Assembly: GCF_003353065.1 (NCBI RefSeq)
Contig: NZ_CP027806.1
Coordinates: forward strand, 2,066,501 to 2,130,500
Direction of reading: 5' to 3'
DNA from: Cyclonatronum proteinivorum
GTDB lineage: Bacteria > Bacteroidota > Rhodothermia > Balneolales > Cyclonatronaceae
Length of the DNA stretch: 64,000 nucleotides
Part shown: positions 47,009 to 55,953 of the stretch, one piece after another
How the letters are laid out: the number at the start of each line of letters is the position of its first letter
Position numbering within the stretch: position 1 is the stretch's first letter
The notes under the pieces: generated by a model
Told to the model about the DNA's origin: nothing
What the model saw: only the letters and a program-made list of their open reading frames with translations
Database searches by the model: none
Position numbers and translations under genes: made by a program

Positions 47009-47305
47009 GTCATCTCGAACACCGGGACATAGCAACGCCGCAATTAAAGCCCCAATAACACGCCCTGCCCCAAAAGCCCACCGAAGCATCATGTGAGAGA
47101 TCCCCTGAGGCTGTTCGACCCCAATATGAATCAAAGCCCCGAAGCCCTGCACCACGAGATCCTTCGACTCCGCTGTGCTTCGCTCAGGATGACATGCTCC
47201 GCCTCATGGCAAACGGCGCGGCAAGCCGCGCCGGGGGGTGCAACAGTGCCCCTGTCATCCTGAGCGGAGCCGGAGCGCAGCGAAGGCGGAGTCGAAGGAT
47301 CTGGT
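47009..47305. repeat. Long palindromic repeat, copy 1
   Basis: It starts with GTCATCTCGAACACCGGG, passes CATGTGAGAGATCCCCTG, and ends in a long imperfect inverted repeat: the arm GATCCTTCGACTCCGCTG near 47160 and its complement GGAGTCGAAGGATC near 47290, with an inner perfect hairpin GGCGCGGC-AA-GCCGCGCC. Related copies are at 61590 and 61895. No protein is encoded; short open frames through it are repeat-derived. Confidence 0.85.
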
Positions 47306-47390
47306 AATGTGGCTTGGGAAGCCGGTAAAGACCTTGCTGTGAGACTTCGCTGTGTCCATCCCGAAAACGCCCACCCGCATGCATGGCGCC

Positions 47391-47430
47391 GCTGTTGTAG
47401 AGACGCGATTTATCGCGTCTCTACAACAGC
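47391..47430. repeat. 40-bp near-perfect palindrome
   Basis: GCTGTTGTAGAGACGCGAT and ATCGCGTCTCTACAACAGC face each other around TT; only the central bases fail to match. The TAGAGACGCG core is known from short palindromic repeats of several phyla. It interrupts the stretch that is otherwise shared with 62200-62400. Confidence 0.85.
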
Positions 47431-47453
47431 GGCTACTCCGAAACCCACCGTCC

Positions 47454-47522
47454 TTATCCGGGATCTACCAGCTTCGGCCTGCGACCATGCCTGTTGCAGG
47501 CCTGCAAAATCGAATGCACACA
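47454..47522. repeat. Dispersed repeat TATCCGGGATCTAC, copy 1
   Basis: TTATCCGGGATCTACCAG, CTTCGGCCTG, ATGCCTGTTGCAGGCCT, AAAATCGAATGCACACAT. A second copy with few differences is at 62323-62392, again right after the long palindromic repeat. The central CCTGTTGCAGG is itself a small inverted repeat. Confidence 0.8.
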
Positions 47523-47627
47523 TTGCGGTTTTATCCGGTAACAAAGAAGGTGAAGGGGAAGGCTGAAGCAAGACAACTCTCTAATCCGTGAATCTAAAAT
47601 CATCTCATTTCCCAGCAATCGGCATCA

Positions 47628-47658
47628 GCCTTTTTATCACAAAAAAGCCTTATATTTG
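47628..47658 (+). promoter_or_regulatory. Probable promoter of panD
   Basis: TATATTTG at 47651 matches the Bacteroidota -7 element TAnnTTTG exactly, with a T-rich -33 region near 47630. It lies about 90 bases before the chosen panD start and inside the longer open frame, which supports the downstream start. Confidence 0.55.
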
Positions 47659-47748
47659 GAAGCTAATGAAGAAAGCCCGTTTAGATTGAACGAATCCGGA
47701 CCTGAAGGCATTAGCCCAACCGTTTCAAACCAAATCTCACTGCCCGCT

Positions 47749-48150
47749 ATGACCTTAGAAATGTTTAAATCCAAGCTGCACATGCTTACCGTTACGGAGG
47801 CAGAACTGTATTATGAAGGGAGCGTAACGATTGATGAAGACCTCCTCGATACAGCCAATCTGTTGCCCTACGAAAAAGTGCAGATTGTGAATGTAAACAA
47901 TGGTGCCCGAATCGAAACCTACACCATCCCGGGACCAAGAGGCAGCAAAGTCGTTTGTCTGAATGGTCCGGCTGCGCGGCTTACCGCGGTGGGCGACCGC
48001 ATCATTGTTATCTCATATGCGCAGATGACGCCTGAAGAAGCCAAATCGCACAAGCCTCACACGGTTATAATGGGGAAAGACAACGAAGTGAAGCGGATAA
48101 TCCGTGACTCCGTGTACCGTCAGAACTATGCCGATGAAGTCGGCATCTGA
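47749..48150 (+). CDS. panD: Aspartate 1-decarboxylase (pyruvoyl-dependent)
   Basis: Makes beta-alanine for pantothenate. Starting at the ATG at 47749 gives 133 aa, beginning [21 protein letters not shown], the normal PanD N-terminus; an ATG at 47761 is possible too. Self-cleavage occurs at Gly-Ser in YEGSVTID (Ser25 or nearby), creating the pyruvoyl group. [12 protein letters not shown] and LNGPAARL are conserved. The 93 upstream bases of the open frame hold a promoter-like site and are excluded. The next gene starts 14 bases downstream. Confidence 0.94.
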   Translation: MTLEMFKSKLHMLTVTEAELYYEGSVTIDEDLLDTANLLPYEKVQIVNVNNGARIETYTIPGPRGSKVVCLNGPAARLTAVGDRIIVISYAQMTPEEAKSHKPHTVIMGKDNEVKRIIRDSVYRQNYADEVGI

Positions 48151-48164
48151 GCCCGGCCGTCCTG

Positions 48165-48653
48165 ATGGCATCATCCCAAAACTCAGACAAGACCGCCGGC
48201 CCCGCTTCGCAACCTACGCACTGCGCATGGAGCGGTGAAACCCTTACCCCTGCGGAGGCACACCGGATCAGCCTTACGATCCCCGTACTCCTTGCCCCGC
48301 CCAAAACACTCGAACTCAGCATCGACAATTCGCACGAAGGGGAGCTTCAGGATTATGTCTCCCGCCTGAATCAGCGCAACCTTCGGTTCATGATCTACAT
48401 CTTCGTGCTGCCCCTCGCACTCATCGCCATCCCCGCCATGCACGTGCTTATGCCCGAAAACAGCGGCCTCCTCTGGATCTTCGCCGGCATCCTCCCCCTC
48501 TTCACCGGACTCGTACTGCACGAATACCCCGTGCCGGTTCAGTCCTACACCGACGCCAAAGGCGTCCGGGGCCGCCTCAACCGCAACGCCCTGCTCGGCA
48601 AACTGCTCATGGGCGCAGGCCTGCTCCTCGCGGTATTCGGACTCGTGGGCTAA
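48165..48653 (+). CDS. Small membrane protein, function unknown
   Basis: A 162-aa protein with a soluble N-terminal 85 residues and about three hydrophobic helices: RFMIYIFVLPLALIAIP, SGLLWIFAGILPLFTGLV and LLMGAGLLLAVFGLVG. No family is recognised. It is 14 bases after panD and probably in its transcript. It is the last gene before the defence island, and the hairpin array starts 60 bases after its stop. Confidence 0.75.
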   Translation: MASSQNSDKTAGPASQPTHCAWSGETLTPAEAHRISLTIPVLLAPPKTLELSIDNSHEGELQDYVSRLNQRNLRFMIYIFVLPLALIAIPAMHVLMPENSGLLWIFAGILPLFTGLVLHEYPVPVQSYTDAKGVRGRLNRNALLGKLLMGAGLLLAVFGLVG

Positions 48654-48713
48654 AACAGAAAAAATGCTGCCACTTTTCCCGGGTTGATGCCGCCTCTGCC
48701 CATGCGTGCCCCC

Positions 48714-48825
48714 ATTATAAGCCCCGGAGCTTATACTCCCAATTATAAGCTCCAAACCTTATATTTTGAATTATAAGCCTTGAAGCTTATATTCTTGATT
48801 ATAAGCCCTGGGGCTTATAATTTGG
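48714..48825. repeat. Tandem array of four 28-bp hairpin units, left copy
   Basis: Four contiguous 28-bp units at 48714, 48742, 48770 and 48798. Each starts ATTATAAGC and contains an inverted repeat ATAAG(C)-N6-(G)CTTAT, so each can form a short hairpin or be a dyad site. The spacers between dyads vary while the period is exact. A three-unit version sits at 59810-59893. Confidence 0.93.
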
Positions 48826-48874
48826 CGGGAAGTCTGTCATCCTTTAAAAAAACAACCCAATACCGGGCCGCGCA
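48744..48874. repeat. Direct repeat flanking the defence island, left copy
   Basis: This 131-base stretch matches 59812-59943 (133 bases to the A of the satD ATG at 59944) closely. It includes array units two to four, then TTTGGCG-GAAGTCTGTCATCC, a 10-base divergent part and CAACCCAATACCGGGCCGCGCA. It ends 12 bases before the hsdR stop. Confidence 0.92.
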
Positions 48875-48886
48875 AGGTTGAAGAGT

Positions 48887-51800
48887 TTAGCCGGTCTGAT
48901 TCAGTTTTTTTACCCGTTCCAGCAAATCGTCAATTACGGCCTCATTTCCTCTGAACACGCCTTCGATGCCATCCTGATCAAGGAAATCAAACGGAGGTTC
49001 GTATAAAGTGCCCACTTCAAGGCTGCCTTTTTCGGTATAAAAAGAGATCATCTGTTCAATAAAACTGATTTGGTTGGCCGTCAGACGGTTATCGGTGAGA
49101 TAGTCTTCGAAATGCCTCAGAACGGCCGTTTTTTCAAGCCCGCTGCATGTACGGATGAACTGCACCAGATTGATGCCTTCCCCAATGGCCTCATGTAAAA
49201 CAGACAGGTCTGTATCCGGATCGGATTCCATCAAAAAAGTTTCGAGTGTTAGAAGCTCTTTGTCGGTCAGGGGCTGTGCGTTTCGGATTTTTTGAATGAC
49301 AAGGTGCGTTTGGTGCTCTTCAATGAACTTTTTCAGCTTACGGCGGTAGCGCTCATAATCTACGGTTGTACCTGAGGTATCGTAGTTCACAACCGCCGGA
49401 CTGTCGAAGGTATCCTGAAAATCAGTGTAGACAATGGACCGCTTATGCTGATCTATGTGCTGTATCAGATGGCGCATATCAATTCTGACCTGCTCGAGGT
49501 TTGAAAGGCTTGCTTCATCCCAAAAGGCTTCATCCTTTGCTTTGCGCAGGGTTTCGCTCACTTTTTTGATGGCAGGGATGTGGCGTTTGGCCCAAAGGTG
49601 CTCCGCAAAGCGTACGACGGTTTCTTTGGTCTGACGCGAAGACAGAACGCCATCCAACAGCTGATGCTGCAACACCAGCATCAGGTGATCGAAGTAGCGC
49701 ACGGTCTCGTGCTCGGAAAGATCAACCGGCAGAATCTCGCCAAGCGCAGCGCAGATTTCCTTGCGTTCCCCGGACTGCAGGTGCTCCCAAACACCCCTGT
49801 CCTGCAGGCGGTCGATAAGTCTGAGATGTGGTCTTACCTGTATGCTCTGCCGCTCCAGCCCTGACACCTGCTGATGCAGCATATTGAGCAGTTCTTCGCG
49901 GTAGTGCTGAAGGGCTTCATCCTGTTTCCACGGAGCATTGCTCAGTTTCGCTGCTAACAGCAGACGCTTTTCAAAAATTTGTGCCTTGAGCGACGGAGGC
50001 ACAGTCGTATCTGCTCCTTCGGGGTTCTGATTAAAAAATTCAAAGTTTCCGCAGTAGTCAAAAATCAGAAAGTGTGTTTTGTGTTCACCGGGGCTGAACA
50101 GGTTTTTGCAGAGACGTGTGCCGCGACCTATCATCTGATGAAATTTCACTCTTGATTTGACCGGCTTGAAAAAGACCAGATTCACAACTTCGGGCGCATC
50201 TATGCCGGTATCCATCATGTCAACAGAGACCGCAATAACCGGCGCTTTACTTTCCGTTGAACAAAAAGCATCAATAAGTTCCTGCGCGTACTCAACCTTG
50301 TTATGAATCATTCTGCAGAAATGCCCGGCATAGTGCGGGTAGTTTTCGTCAAAGATTTCACAAATGTACTGCGCATGTTTTTGGTTGCGGGCGAAAATAA
50401 TGGTTTTGCCGAGCCGGTCGCCGCCTTCTACTTTCAGTCCGTGTTCCATCAGCTGCCCGAGTACCTGTTCGACCGTATCGCGGTTAAAAAGCCATCGGTT
50501 GAGTTTTTCAGGTTCAATATGCTTGGGCATGGTGCCGGTTTCGTCATCCCCAAGTAAGTCATCATACTGCTGTTTTTCTTCTTCGCTTAAATCCTCGTAG
50601 CGGATACCCTCGGTAAGGAATTTGCCGGTTACGGATATTTTTTGAGGCGGCACCAGGTAGTTGTCTGCTACAGCCTGCTCCAGTTCATAGGCAAAAGTCG
50701 GATTCCCGTTTTCACAGCCAAAAGTTTTATAGGTATCGTGCTCCAGCTCATCCTTTGGGGTTGCTGTCAGCCCGAGCTGAAGCGCGTCAAAATACCGGAA
50801 GATGGCTTCATACTTGTTGTAGATACTGCGGTGCGCCTCATCTATAATGATGAGGTCGAAGTAGCCCGGGTCAAAGCGCCGAAACCCATGCTCAAGCTTC
50901 TCGATCTGATTGAGCATGGTTGGATAGGTGGAAAACACGATGCGGGCCGCAGCGTCATTTTTATCTTCGACCAGGTTAACAATGGGAATCTCGGGCAGGT
51001 GTTCCGCGAAGCTTTTGTAGGCTTGTCTCACCAGCGGGTTACGGTCAGCCAAAAACAGTACGCGTTTGGCCCATTTATACCGGAACAGCACATCGCAGAC
51101 CGAGATCGCCGTTCTGGTTTTTCCTGTGCCGGTTGCCATAACCAGCAATGCTTTTCGATGACCCTGCTGAAAGTGACCGGTAACTTCCCGGATGGCGTGT
51201 ATCTGATAGTAGCGGCCCGTAATCTCATGTTTTACCGAAACGACCCTGAGTTCCTGTTTTTCGCGTTTCTGAAAGAAGAGTTTTTGAAGGCTCGCCTTGT
51301 TATAAAACCCCAGAACCGGCCGCAGCGGATAGGCGGCATCATCCCAAATGTAGGTTTCGTAGCCGTTTGACAAAAAAATCACGGGGCGCTGCGCAAACTT
51401 TTTTTCCAGGGCATTGGCATAGTGACGGGCCTGCTCCTGACCTTCCAGAAAGTCGCGGTTACTCCGCTTGGCTTCTACCAGCGCAAGCGGCTTACCGGTA
51501 TCATCCCAGAGCACATAATCAATGTACCCTTTCCCGCTTTTGCTGGGCATCCCGCTGATTTCATATTCCCGCACGTTTGGCGCGGCAGGATCCCAGCCGC
51601 TTTCCCGAAGCATCACATCAATAAGCAGCTCACGGGTTTGGGACTCATTATAATCGTGTGTGTCTGCAAACCTGCGGCTCTGCAGCCGCATCTGTTTGAT
51701 TTCCCGGTTCCGCTGTGCCAGGGCTTCATCTTTTTCGCCCAGCGCCTGCTCCAGCGCCCGAAGACGGGCCGCGGCTTCCTCATTTTCTTTGGACAGCCGC

Positions 51801-52264
51801 TCCAGCTCAGCCGGACCAACCGGAGACTGTTCCGGTATGGCCGGTACCAAAGCACGGCTGAAGGTGAAGTTCTGAACGGTGACATCTTCCGGCGCATAGG
51901 TGCTGTAGAGCCAGTACATCACATGAAAACACTCTTCGCAGATTTTGAGCGCTTCTTCCGCAGAAACCCGTCCCTTTTGATGCAGGGCCTGATTGCCCTT
52001 CCGCCGGATCAGGTCCATTTTCTCCCACACCTTGAAGCCTGTGATTTTCTTAAAGGCTACTTCATTTGTGATGGTGTAGAAGGAGGTATCGGCAGGAATC
52101 GTCAGATCTTCATCATTTTTGTACATCCAGAGTACCACCTGTTCCACGAGATGCCGGGCCCGCCCACAGGCCATCTTGGGATCAAAAAATACAAGGCGCT
52201 CAACGGCCTGTGCCTCCTCAATAAATTCAGGCCAGTCCGGCTGCAGAAAGGTGAAATTAGACAT
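48887..52264 (-). CDS. hsdR: Type I restriction enzyme R subunit
   Basis: A 1125-aa EcoEI-like motor/nuclease subunit. Order: DUF4145-like N-domain (about 1-115), a coiled-coil (150-200), a PD-(D/E)xK nuclease with Asp249 in YIDYVLWDD and Glu264/Lys266 in LVEAKR, then a superfamily 2 helicase with Walker A ATGTGKT (377-383), DEAH (475-478) and TATP (500-503). The long C-terminal part should contact HsdM. All catalytic residues are present. It is separated from hsdS by about 4.8 kb. Confidence 0.95.
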   Translation of the reverse strand: MSNFTFLQPDWPEFIEEAQAVERLVFFDPKMACGRARHLVEQVVLWMYKNDEDLTIPADTSFYTITNEVAFKKITGFKVWEKMDLIRRKGNQALHQKGRVSAEEALKICEECFHVMYWLYSTYAPEDVTVQNFTFSRALVPAIPEQSPVGPAELERLSKENEEAAARLRALEQALGEKDEALAQRNREIKQMRLQSRRFADTHDYNESQTRELLIDVMLRESGWDPAAPNVREYEISGMPSKSGKGYIDYVLWDDTGKPLALVEAKRSNRDFLEGQEQARHYANALEKKFAQRPVIFLSNGYETYIWDDAAYPLRPVLGFYNKASLQKLFFQKREKQELRVVSVKHEITGRYYQIHAIREVTGHFQQGHRKALLVMATGTGKTRTAISVCDVLFRYKWAKRVLFLADRNPLVRQAYKSFAEHLPEIPIVNLVEDKNDAAARIVFSTYPTMLNQIEKLEHGFRRFDPGYFDLIIIDEAHRSIYNKYEAIFRYFDALQLGLTATPKDELEHDTYKTFGCENGNPTFAYELEQAVADNYLVPPQKISVTGKFLTEGIRYEDLSEEEKQQYDDLLGDDETGTMPKHIEPEKLNRWLFNRDTVEQVLGQLMEHGLKVEGGDRLGKTIIFARNQKHAQYICEIFDENYPHYAGHFCRMIHNKVEYAQELIDAFCSTESKAPVIAVSVDMMDTGIDAPEVVNLVFFKPVKSRVKFHQMIGRGTRLCKNLFSPGEHKTHFLIFDYCGNFEFFNQNPEGADTTVPPSLKAQIFEKRLLLAAKLSNAPWKQDEALQHYREELLNMLHQQVSGLERQSIQVRPHLRLIDRLQDRGVWEHLQSGERKEICAALGEILPVDLSEHETVRYFDHLMLVLQHQLLDGVLSSRQTKETVVRFAEHLWAKRHIPAIKKVSETLRKAKDEAFWDEASLSNLEQVRIDMRHLIQHIDQHKRSIVYTDFQDTFDSPAVVNYDTSGTTVDYERYRRKLKKFIEEHQTHLVIQKIRNAQPLTDKELLTLETFLMESDPDTDLSVLHEAIGEGINLVQFIRTCSGLEKTAVLRHFEDYLTDNRLTANQISFIEQMISFYTEKGSLEVGTLYEPPFDFLDQDGIEGVFRGNEAVIDDLLERVKKLNQTG

Positions 52265-52494
52265 GACTATGGTTAAGGTTCATTCACATCGGGTGAAATA
52301 GCATCGAGCAGACCGAAGTCGAACGAAAGGCTTCAGATTCCTGAATACCAATTTAATTTAAAATTTACCGGCATAGCATTGTCGGATGGAAAATAAGAAG
52401 TGTATAAGAATAAGCGTATGGTAAACCAATATTAAGGTAAGCAAAAGACAATCATAATACTTCATAATCGAATATCAGAGGGGATTCTGCAGGG

Positions 52495-53424
52495 TTATCC
52501 CCAATCGCGCCAAAGTATTTGCTGCAGTTTCTCACAAGCTGCTTTGTGTTTTTTGGGATTCATTTTTTCCAGATTTGCCATTTTCCAGCGGATGCCCGGT
52601 AAGGACTGTATTTCGCTATGAGGAAACAAATGCCACTTCGGGAATCCCTGCTTAAAACTTAGTATGAATTCCCGCTCACCTTCCGTAAAGTCCTGATTCA
52701 GTTTTTGCACAACCATTTTCCAGGATTCAACCAAATCATCCAGCTTAACCGGCTCAAACGCCATACCTTCAAAGGATTCGTGAAAGGTTTCTTCAAGATC
52801 ATCTTTTAGTTTGGGATCAAGCAATTCGGCAATTGGGCGGTTATGACTTAACAGATATACAATGAATGCCTGACGCACTTTGTCTGTGATTCCTGCATTT
52901 TTATACAGATGATGCACATCGAAAAGATCCCTGGGATGCTGCCTGTCTAAGGCGGCACAAAGTTTTCCAGCATAAAGATCCTCAACCGATAATGTTCTGA
53001 CCTCCATTGTTTTTCCAAACATTTCTTCCACTTTTTTTGCCAAAGGAAGTTTTACCGGCGGATAGACCGAGCCACGAATGGTTAAATTAGGCTCAATTTT
53101 GACGACGATTTGCCCGCAATTGATAATCAGTCCATACGACAGACTTCCCTTTGTTTTGTAATTGATTTCCGCCCCCGCTATAAATTTTTTGCACCTGCTC
53201 CCAATCTCTTTGAGGTGAAGGTCGATTTTTGTTAGGGTTGTCAGCCTGTCTTGTATCGGGAGGTACGTCAGATCAATGTCAACCGATAGCCGTGGAAAGT
53301 CCTGAACAAACAGATTAATTGCAGTTCCCCCTTTGAGTGCAAAATCCTCTGTGCGGGAAACAATTGGCAAAACAGTTAATAGCAGGTCAACCTGTTTAAA
53401 GTAAGCACTGCTTCTTATGTCCAT
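52495..53424 (-). CDS. abiEii: AbiEii-type nucleotidyltransferase toxin
   Basis: A 309-aa protein of the AbiEii/AbiGii family. The nucleotidyltransferase core shows KGGTAINLF (31-39) and SVDIDL (Asp49, Asp51), with a later VKIEPNL segment and the motif LYAGKLCAALDRQHPRDLFD (about 152-171). Such toxins block growth, in some cases by modifying tRNA, and act in abortive phage infection. Its start overlaps the stop of the antitoxin by 10 bases. The 230 bases between it and hsdR show nothing clear. Confidence 0.92.
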   Translation of the reverse strand: MDIRSSAYFKQVDLLLTVLPIVSRTEDFALKGGTAINLFVQDFPRLSVDIDLTYLPIQDRLTTLTKIDLHLKEIGSRCKKFIAGAEINYKTKGSLSYGLIINCGQIVVKIEPNLTIRGSVYPPVKLPLAKKVEEMFGKTMEVRTLSVEDLYAGKLCAALDRQHPRDLFDVHHLYKNAGITDKVRQAFIVYLLSHNRPIAELLDPKLKDDLEETFHESFEGMAFEPVKLDDLVESWKMVVQKLNQDFTEGEREFILSFKQGFPKWHLFPHSEIQSLPGIRWKMANLEKMNPKKHKAACEKLQQILWRDWG

Positions 53425-54200
53425 GATACTTCCGGCACCTCCTTTGGTACTGTTATCTCGAACGTACTGTTTAGTTTCCCGTTTTTCACAATTGTTCTTT
53501 TCCCTGAACCGAGGTCTATTTCACTAACTTTGAGCTTGTCGTACCAGGGCAACCCATGCGTTTCCGCCATAAAAAGAAATAAACGTTTCACTTTCACTGA
53601 GGTGCAGTCTGTTAAAAGGCGCTGTACCAAAGCGGGCCTTAGGGTCATCATTCCTTCTGTCAGCTCCCATGCTTTTATAAATTTGGGTTTTGAGTTCACG
53701 TGAGAAAGCAGTTCCATAATGGCACGCTCGGGCTCTGACATCAGTACCGGTATGCCGCTTGCTGTTTCTATTGCTTGAACCCCTAATTTTTTGCCTTTAA
53801 ACAATGTTGATATATGCAGTTTTATATCGACCTGCCAGTCATAAGAAGTAAACCAGGCGGGAAGCTTTCTCTTTGAGGGGGTGTATAAATGACACTGATT
53901 CAAACGCGGACTTATATTTTGACGAACCCCATGCAGCTCCAATGCGGTCTCTCCGCCTACATGTATGGCGTATCCAAGCTGATGTTGCAGGGCATGCACC
54001 GCGCCCTCCCATAAGGGCTCATCCTGTGTTTTCATAAAGGCCCCGGTTCCGATTGACTTAACCCAGTTGCTTTTTTTGTAGCCAAAGAGCATATCCGGGG
54101 TGTACCCGTTGGCCGAAAGCCAGGGCGACGTATATATCATACCCTCTTTCCACCCTGAAAGCAGTTTGTTGAGTTTCGTGTTTCTTTGATTTGGTGCCAT
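53415..54200 (-). CDS. abiEi: AbiEi-type antitoxin
   Basis: A 261-aa protein with an N-terminal winged-helix part (about 1-60) and the AbiEi segments ALQHQLGYAIHVGGETALEL (near 70-90), HLYTPSKRKLPAWF and MSEPERAIMELLSHV. AbiEi proteins repress their own operon and counter AbiEii in a type IV toxin-antitoxin system. Order antitoxin-toxin with a 10-base overlap is standard. Both catalytic toxin motifs and this gene are intact, so the pair should be functional. Confidence 0.92.
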   Translation of the reverse strand: MAPNQRNTKLNKLLSGWKEGMIYTSPWLSANGYTPDMLFGYKKSNWVKSIGTGAFMKTQDEPLWEGAVHALQHQLGYAIHVGGETALELHGVRQNISPRLNQCHLYTPSKRKLPAWFTSYDWQVDIKLHISTLFKGKKLGVQAIETASGIPVLMSEPERAIMELLSHVNSKPKFIKAWELTEGMMTLRPALVQRLLTDCTSVKVKRLFLFMAETHGLPWYDKLKVSEIDLGSGKRTIVKNGKLNSTFEITVPKEVPEVSWT

Positions 54201-54562
54201 TGGTTTAAAAAAGTCTTGTTTGATAGAATATAAACCAATCTATTGAAACTATTCCAAACCTACAAAGCAGCAGACAAGTTTACTTTGGTTCTCATTAATT
54301 GACGCATAACCCATTAGCGGAAACTTTTTCAAACCAGTAGAGCGGAAATATTTGATTGGCACTTCGGAGCTGTCCTTTTGGCAATTCAGGGATAAGCCGA
54401 AAGCCCGCCTCACTTTCAAACCTCTAATCAGCTCAGTATGGGACTTCTTGACTTCAATACAGACAGGGACAGCTTAAAAAGAAAGATTGTCGTCCGCTTG
54501 TCTTGTTACTTTTTTGTAAGTATATTTATAAGAGTAATATTTTAAACCAAAGTAATTAAGCT
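54201..54562. other. 362-base A/T-rich intergenic region
   Basis: It separates divergent abiEi and the unknown gene at 54563 and must carry both promoters. TATATTTATAAG at about 54522 resembles a -7 element for the plus-strand gene, but its -33 partner is unclear. An abiE operator repeat is expected here but I could not identify one with confidence. Confidence 0.35.
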
Positions 54563-55570
54563 ATGACAACCATCAATCCACACCACTTCAACTCCGTTCG
54601 TACCTCGTTTAAAATAACAGCGGAAGCTGATGCACTGCTTGAGCAGCTTGCCGACAGGTACAACATCACTCAAAAAGAACTCTTACTTACGCTTATGATT
54701 AAACATACCGACTTAGCTGCCCGTGATCTCGTGTCTGTTGATCCCAAGGCAACATTTGTGACGAAAACCAAGGTCATGGCCCAGGCTGTACTACAGTTTC
54801 TGGGAAAAAAGGCAAAAGAGCTGGCAACACATCGGGATACTATTCTTGAATCCCTCATTTATAAAGGCAGGGAAGGATTGCAAACCGAGCAGGAAGAAAT
54901 TGAAGCCGTAATTCCTGACCTGAAAGCGGTCTCGGAGCAGCTCAGACAAATCAGAACCGCTAACGGATTAGGCCCGGAACACCCCGCAAACACAAGAATT
55001 GATATTCTTGAAATTATGGTAGATAATCTTACCTCGAGCCTCGAAAGTTATCTTAAAGAAGGAGTTCCAATTTCTTCCGATGATTTTTCAGACAGCGGAG
55101 CCTCACCCGCACCTCATGTTGCGCAGGCTGATGTAATCCCAGCCAACAGCTCTTACCTCAAGGTTTACAAGTCAAGGGTACCGAATTCAAGCATATCCCT
55201 GGAGCAGGCTGTGCCCACGCAGACCTTCATAAATCTGGTGAAGCGAGAGGCTGATAAGGTGCTGTTAAAACAGAAGAGCGCTCATCACCTGTGGGATTTT
55301 GGTGTTCGTGCATCGCAAGACATTGAGCAGGATGATACGATGTGGATCCTAACGGGTGAAACGCTTTATAAAGCCAGCGTTACGTGCATTATTGCTGATC
55401 CGGCCGGTTCAATAGGGGACGCTATTGGATGGGTGCGCCAATACAAAAAACCCTGGAAAAATGTTTGCGTACTCAGCCAAGTGGAAAAGCAATCTTCCAT
55501 TCCCGCACACATCAGGTCTGCCATGCACAACAAAGCTGCTGAAATCCATCGAAACTTCTTTCGGTTATAG
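54563..55570 (+). CDS. Unknown protein with ribbon-helix-helix-like N-terminus
   Basis: A 335-aa protein I do not recognise. Residues about 13-47 (TSFKITAEADALLEQLADRY, then ITQKELLLTLM) look like a ribbon-helix-helix DNA-binding unit. Residues 75-165 are helical and charged, a Ser/Pro/Ala-rich linker follows near 178-195, and the C-terminal 130 residues are mixed alpha/beta with several Trp and Tyr. It reads opposite to the hsd and abi genes. A DNA-binding or nucleic-acid-sensing role is only a guess from context. Confidence 0.7.
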   Translation: MTTINPHHFNSVRTSFKITAEADALLEQLADRYNITQKELLLTLMIKHTDLAARDLVSVDPKATFVTKTKVMAQAVLQFLGKKAKELATHRDTILESLIYKGREGLQTEQEEIEAVIPDLKAVSEQLRQIRTANGLGPEHPANTRIDILEIMVDNLTSSLESYLKEGVPISSDDFSDSGASPAPHVAQADVIPANSSYLKVYKSRVPNSSISLEQAVPTQTFINLVKREADKVLLKQKSAHHLWDFGVRASQDIEQDDTMWILTGETLYKASVTCIIADPAGSIGDAIGWVRQYKKPWKNVCVLSQVEKQSSIPAHIRSAMHNKAAEIHRNFFRL

Positions 55571-55953
55571 AGGGTCAATACTCCCTTAAAAACCTGACCG
55601 CTGAGCATGCAACATCGGGAAACGACCAACTCAGGCTTGCAATCTATTCAGCCCTTCTGCCTCTCTTCTCTGTAGCTTATCCCCGAGATGTTTAGCCGGT
55701 TTCGGCTTTCCGGGAGCGTTATTTTCATTTCGGGAGCGTTATTTTCATTTGATGATGAAGTCAGAATACTCCTTATGGGTTTTTAAGCTGTATTTTTTGG
55801 GAAAACTCAAATTTTCTGTGCGATTTGAGTTAGCTATAGATTTTTTTAATCCCGATAAACGCGCACATATCCAAAGGTCCATCACATAAGAACGCAGCAA
55901 ATTATGCTGTGCCATGCAATACCGATAGTACAAAGGTTATTTACACTTCAACC
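55571..55953. other. 383-base intergenic region with a 20-bp tandem duplication
   Basis: It contains two exact adjacent copies of CGGGAGCGTTATTTTCATTT at 55711-55730 and 55731-55750. The remainder is A/T-rich with no supported gene; the open frame upstream of 55954 lacks a sensible N-terminus. It should hold the promoter of the gene at 55954. Confidence 0.6.

Noticed and set aside
48714-48825. A CRISPR array
   Set aside because: Units are contiguous 28-bp repeats with no unique spacers, no leader and no cas genes nearby.
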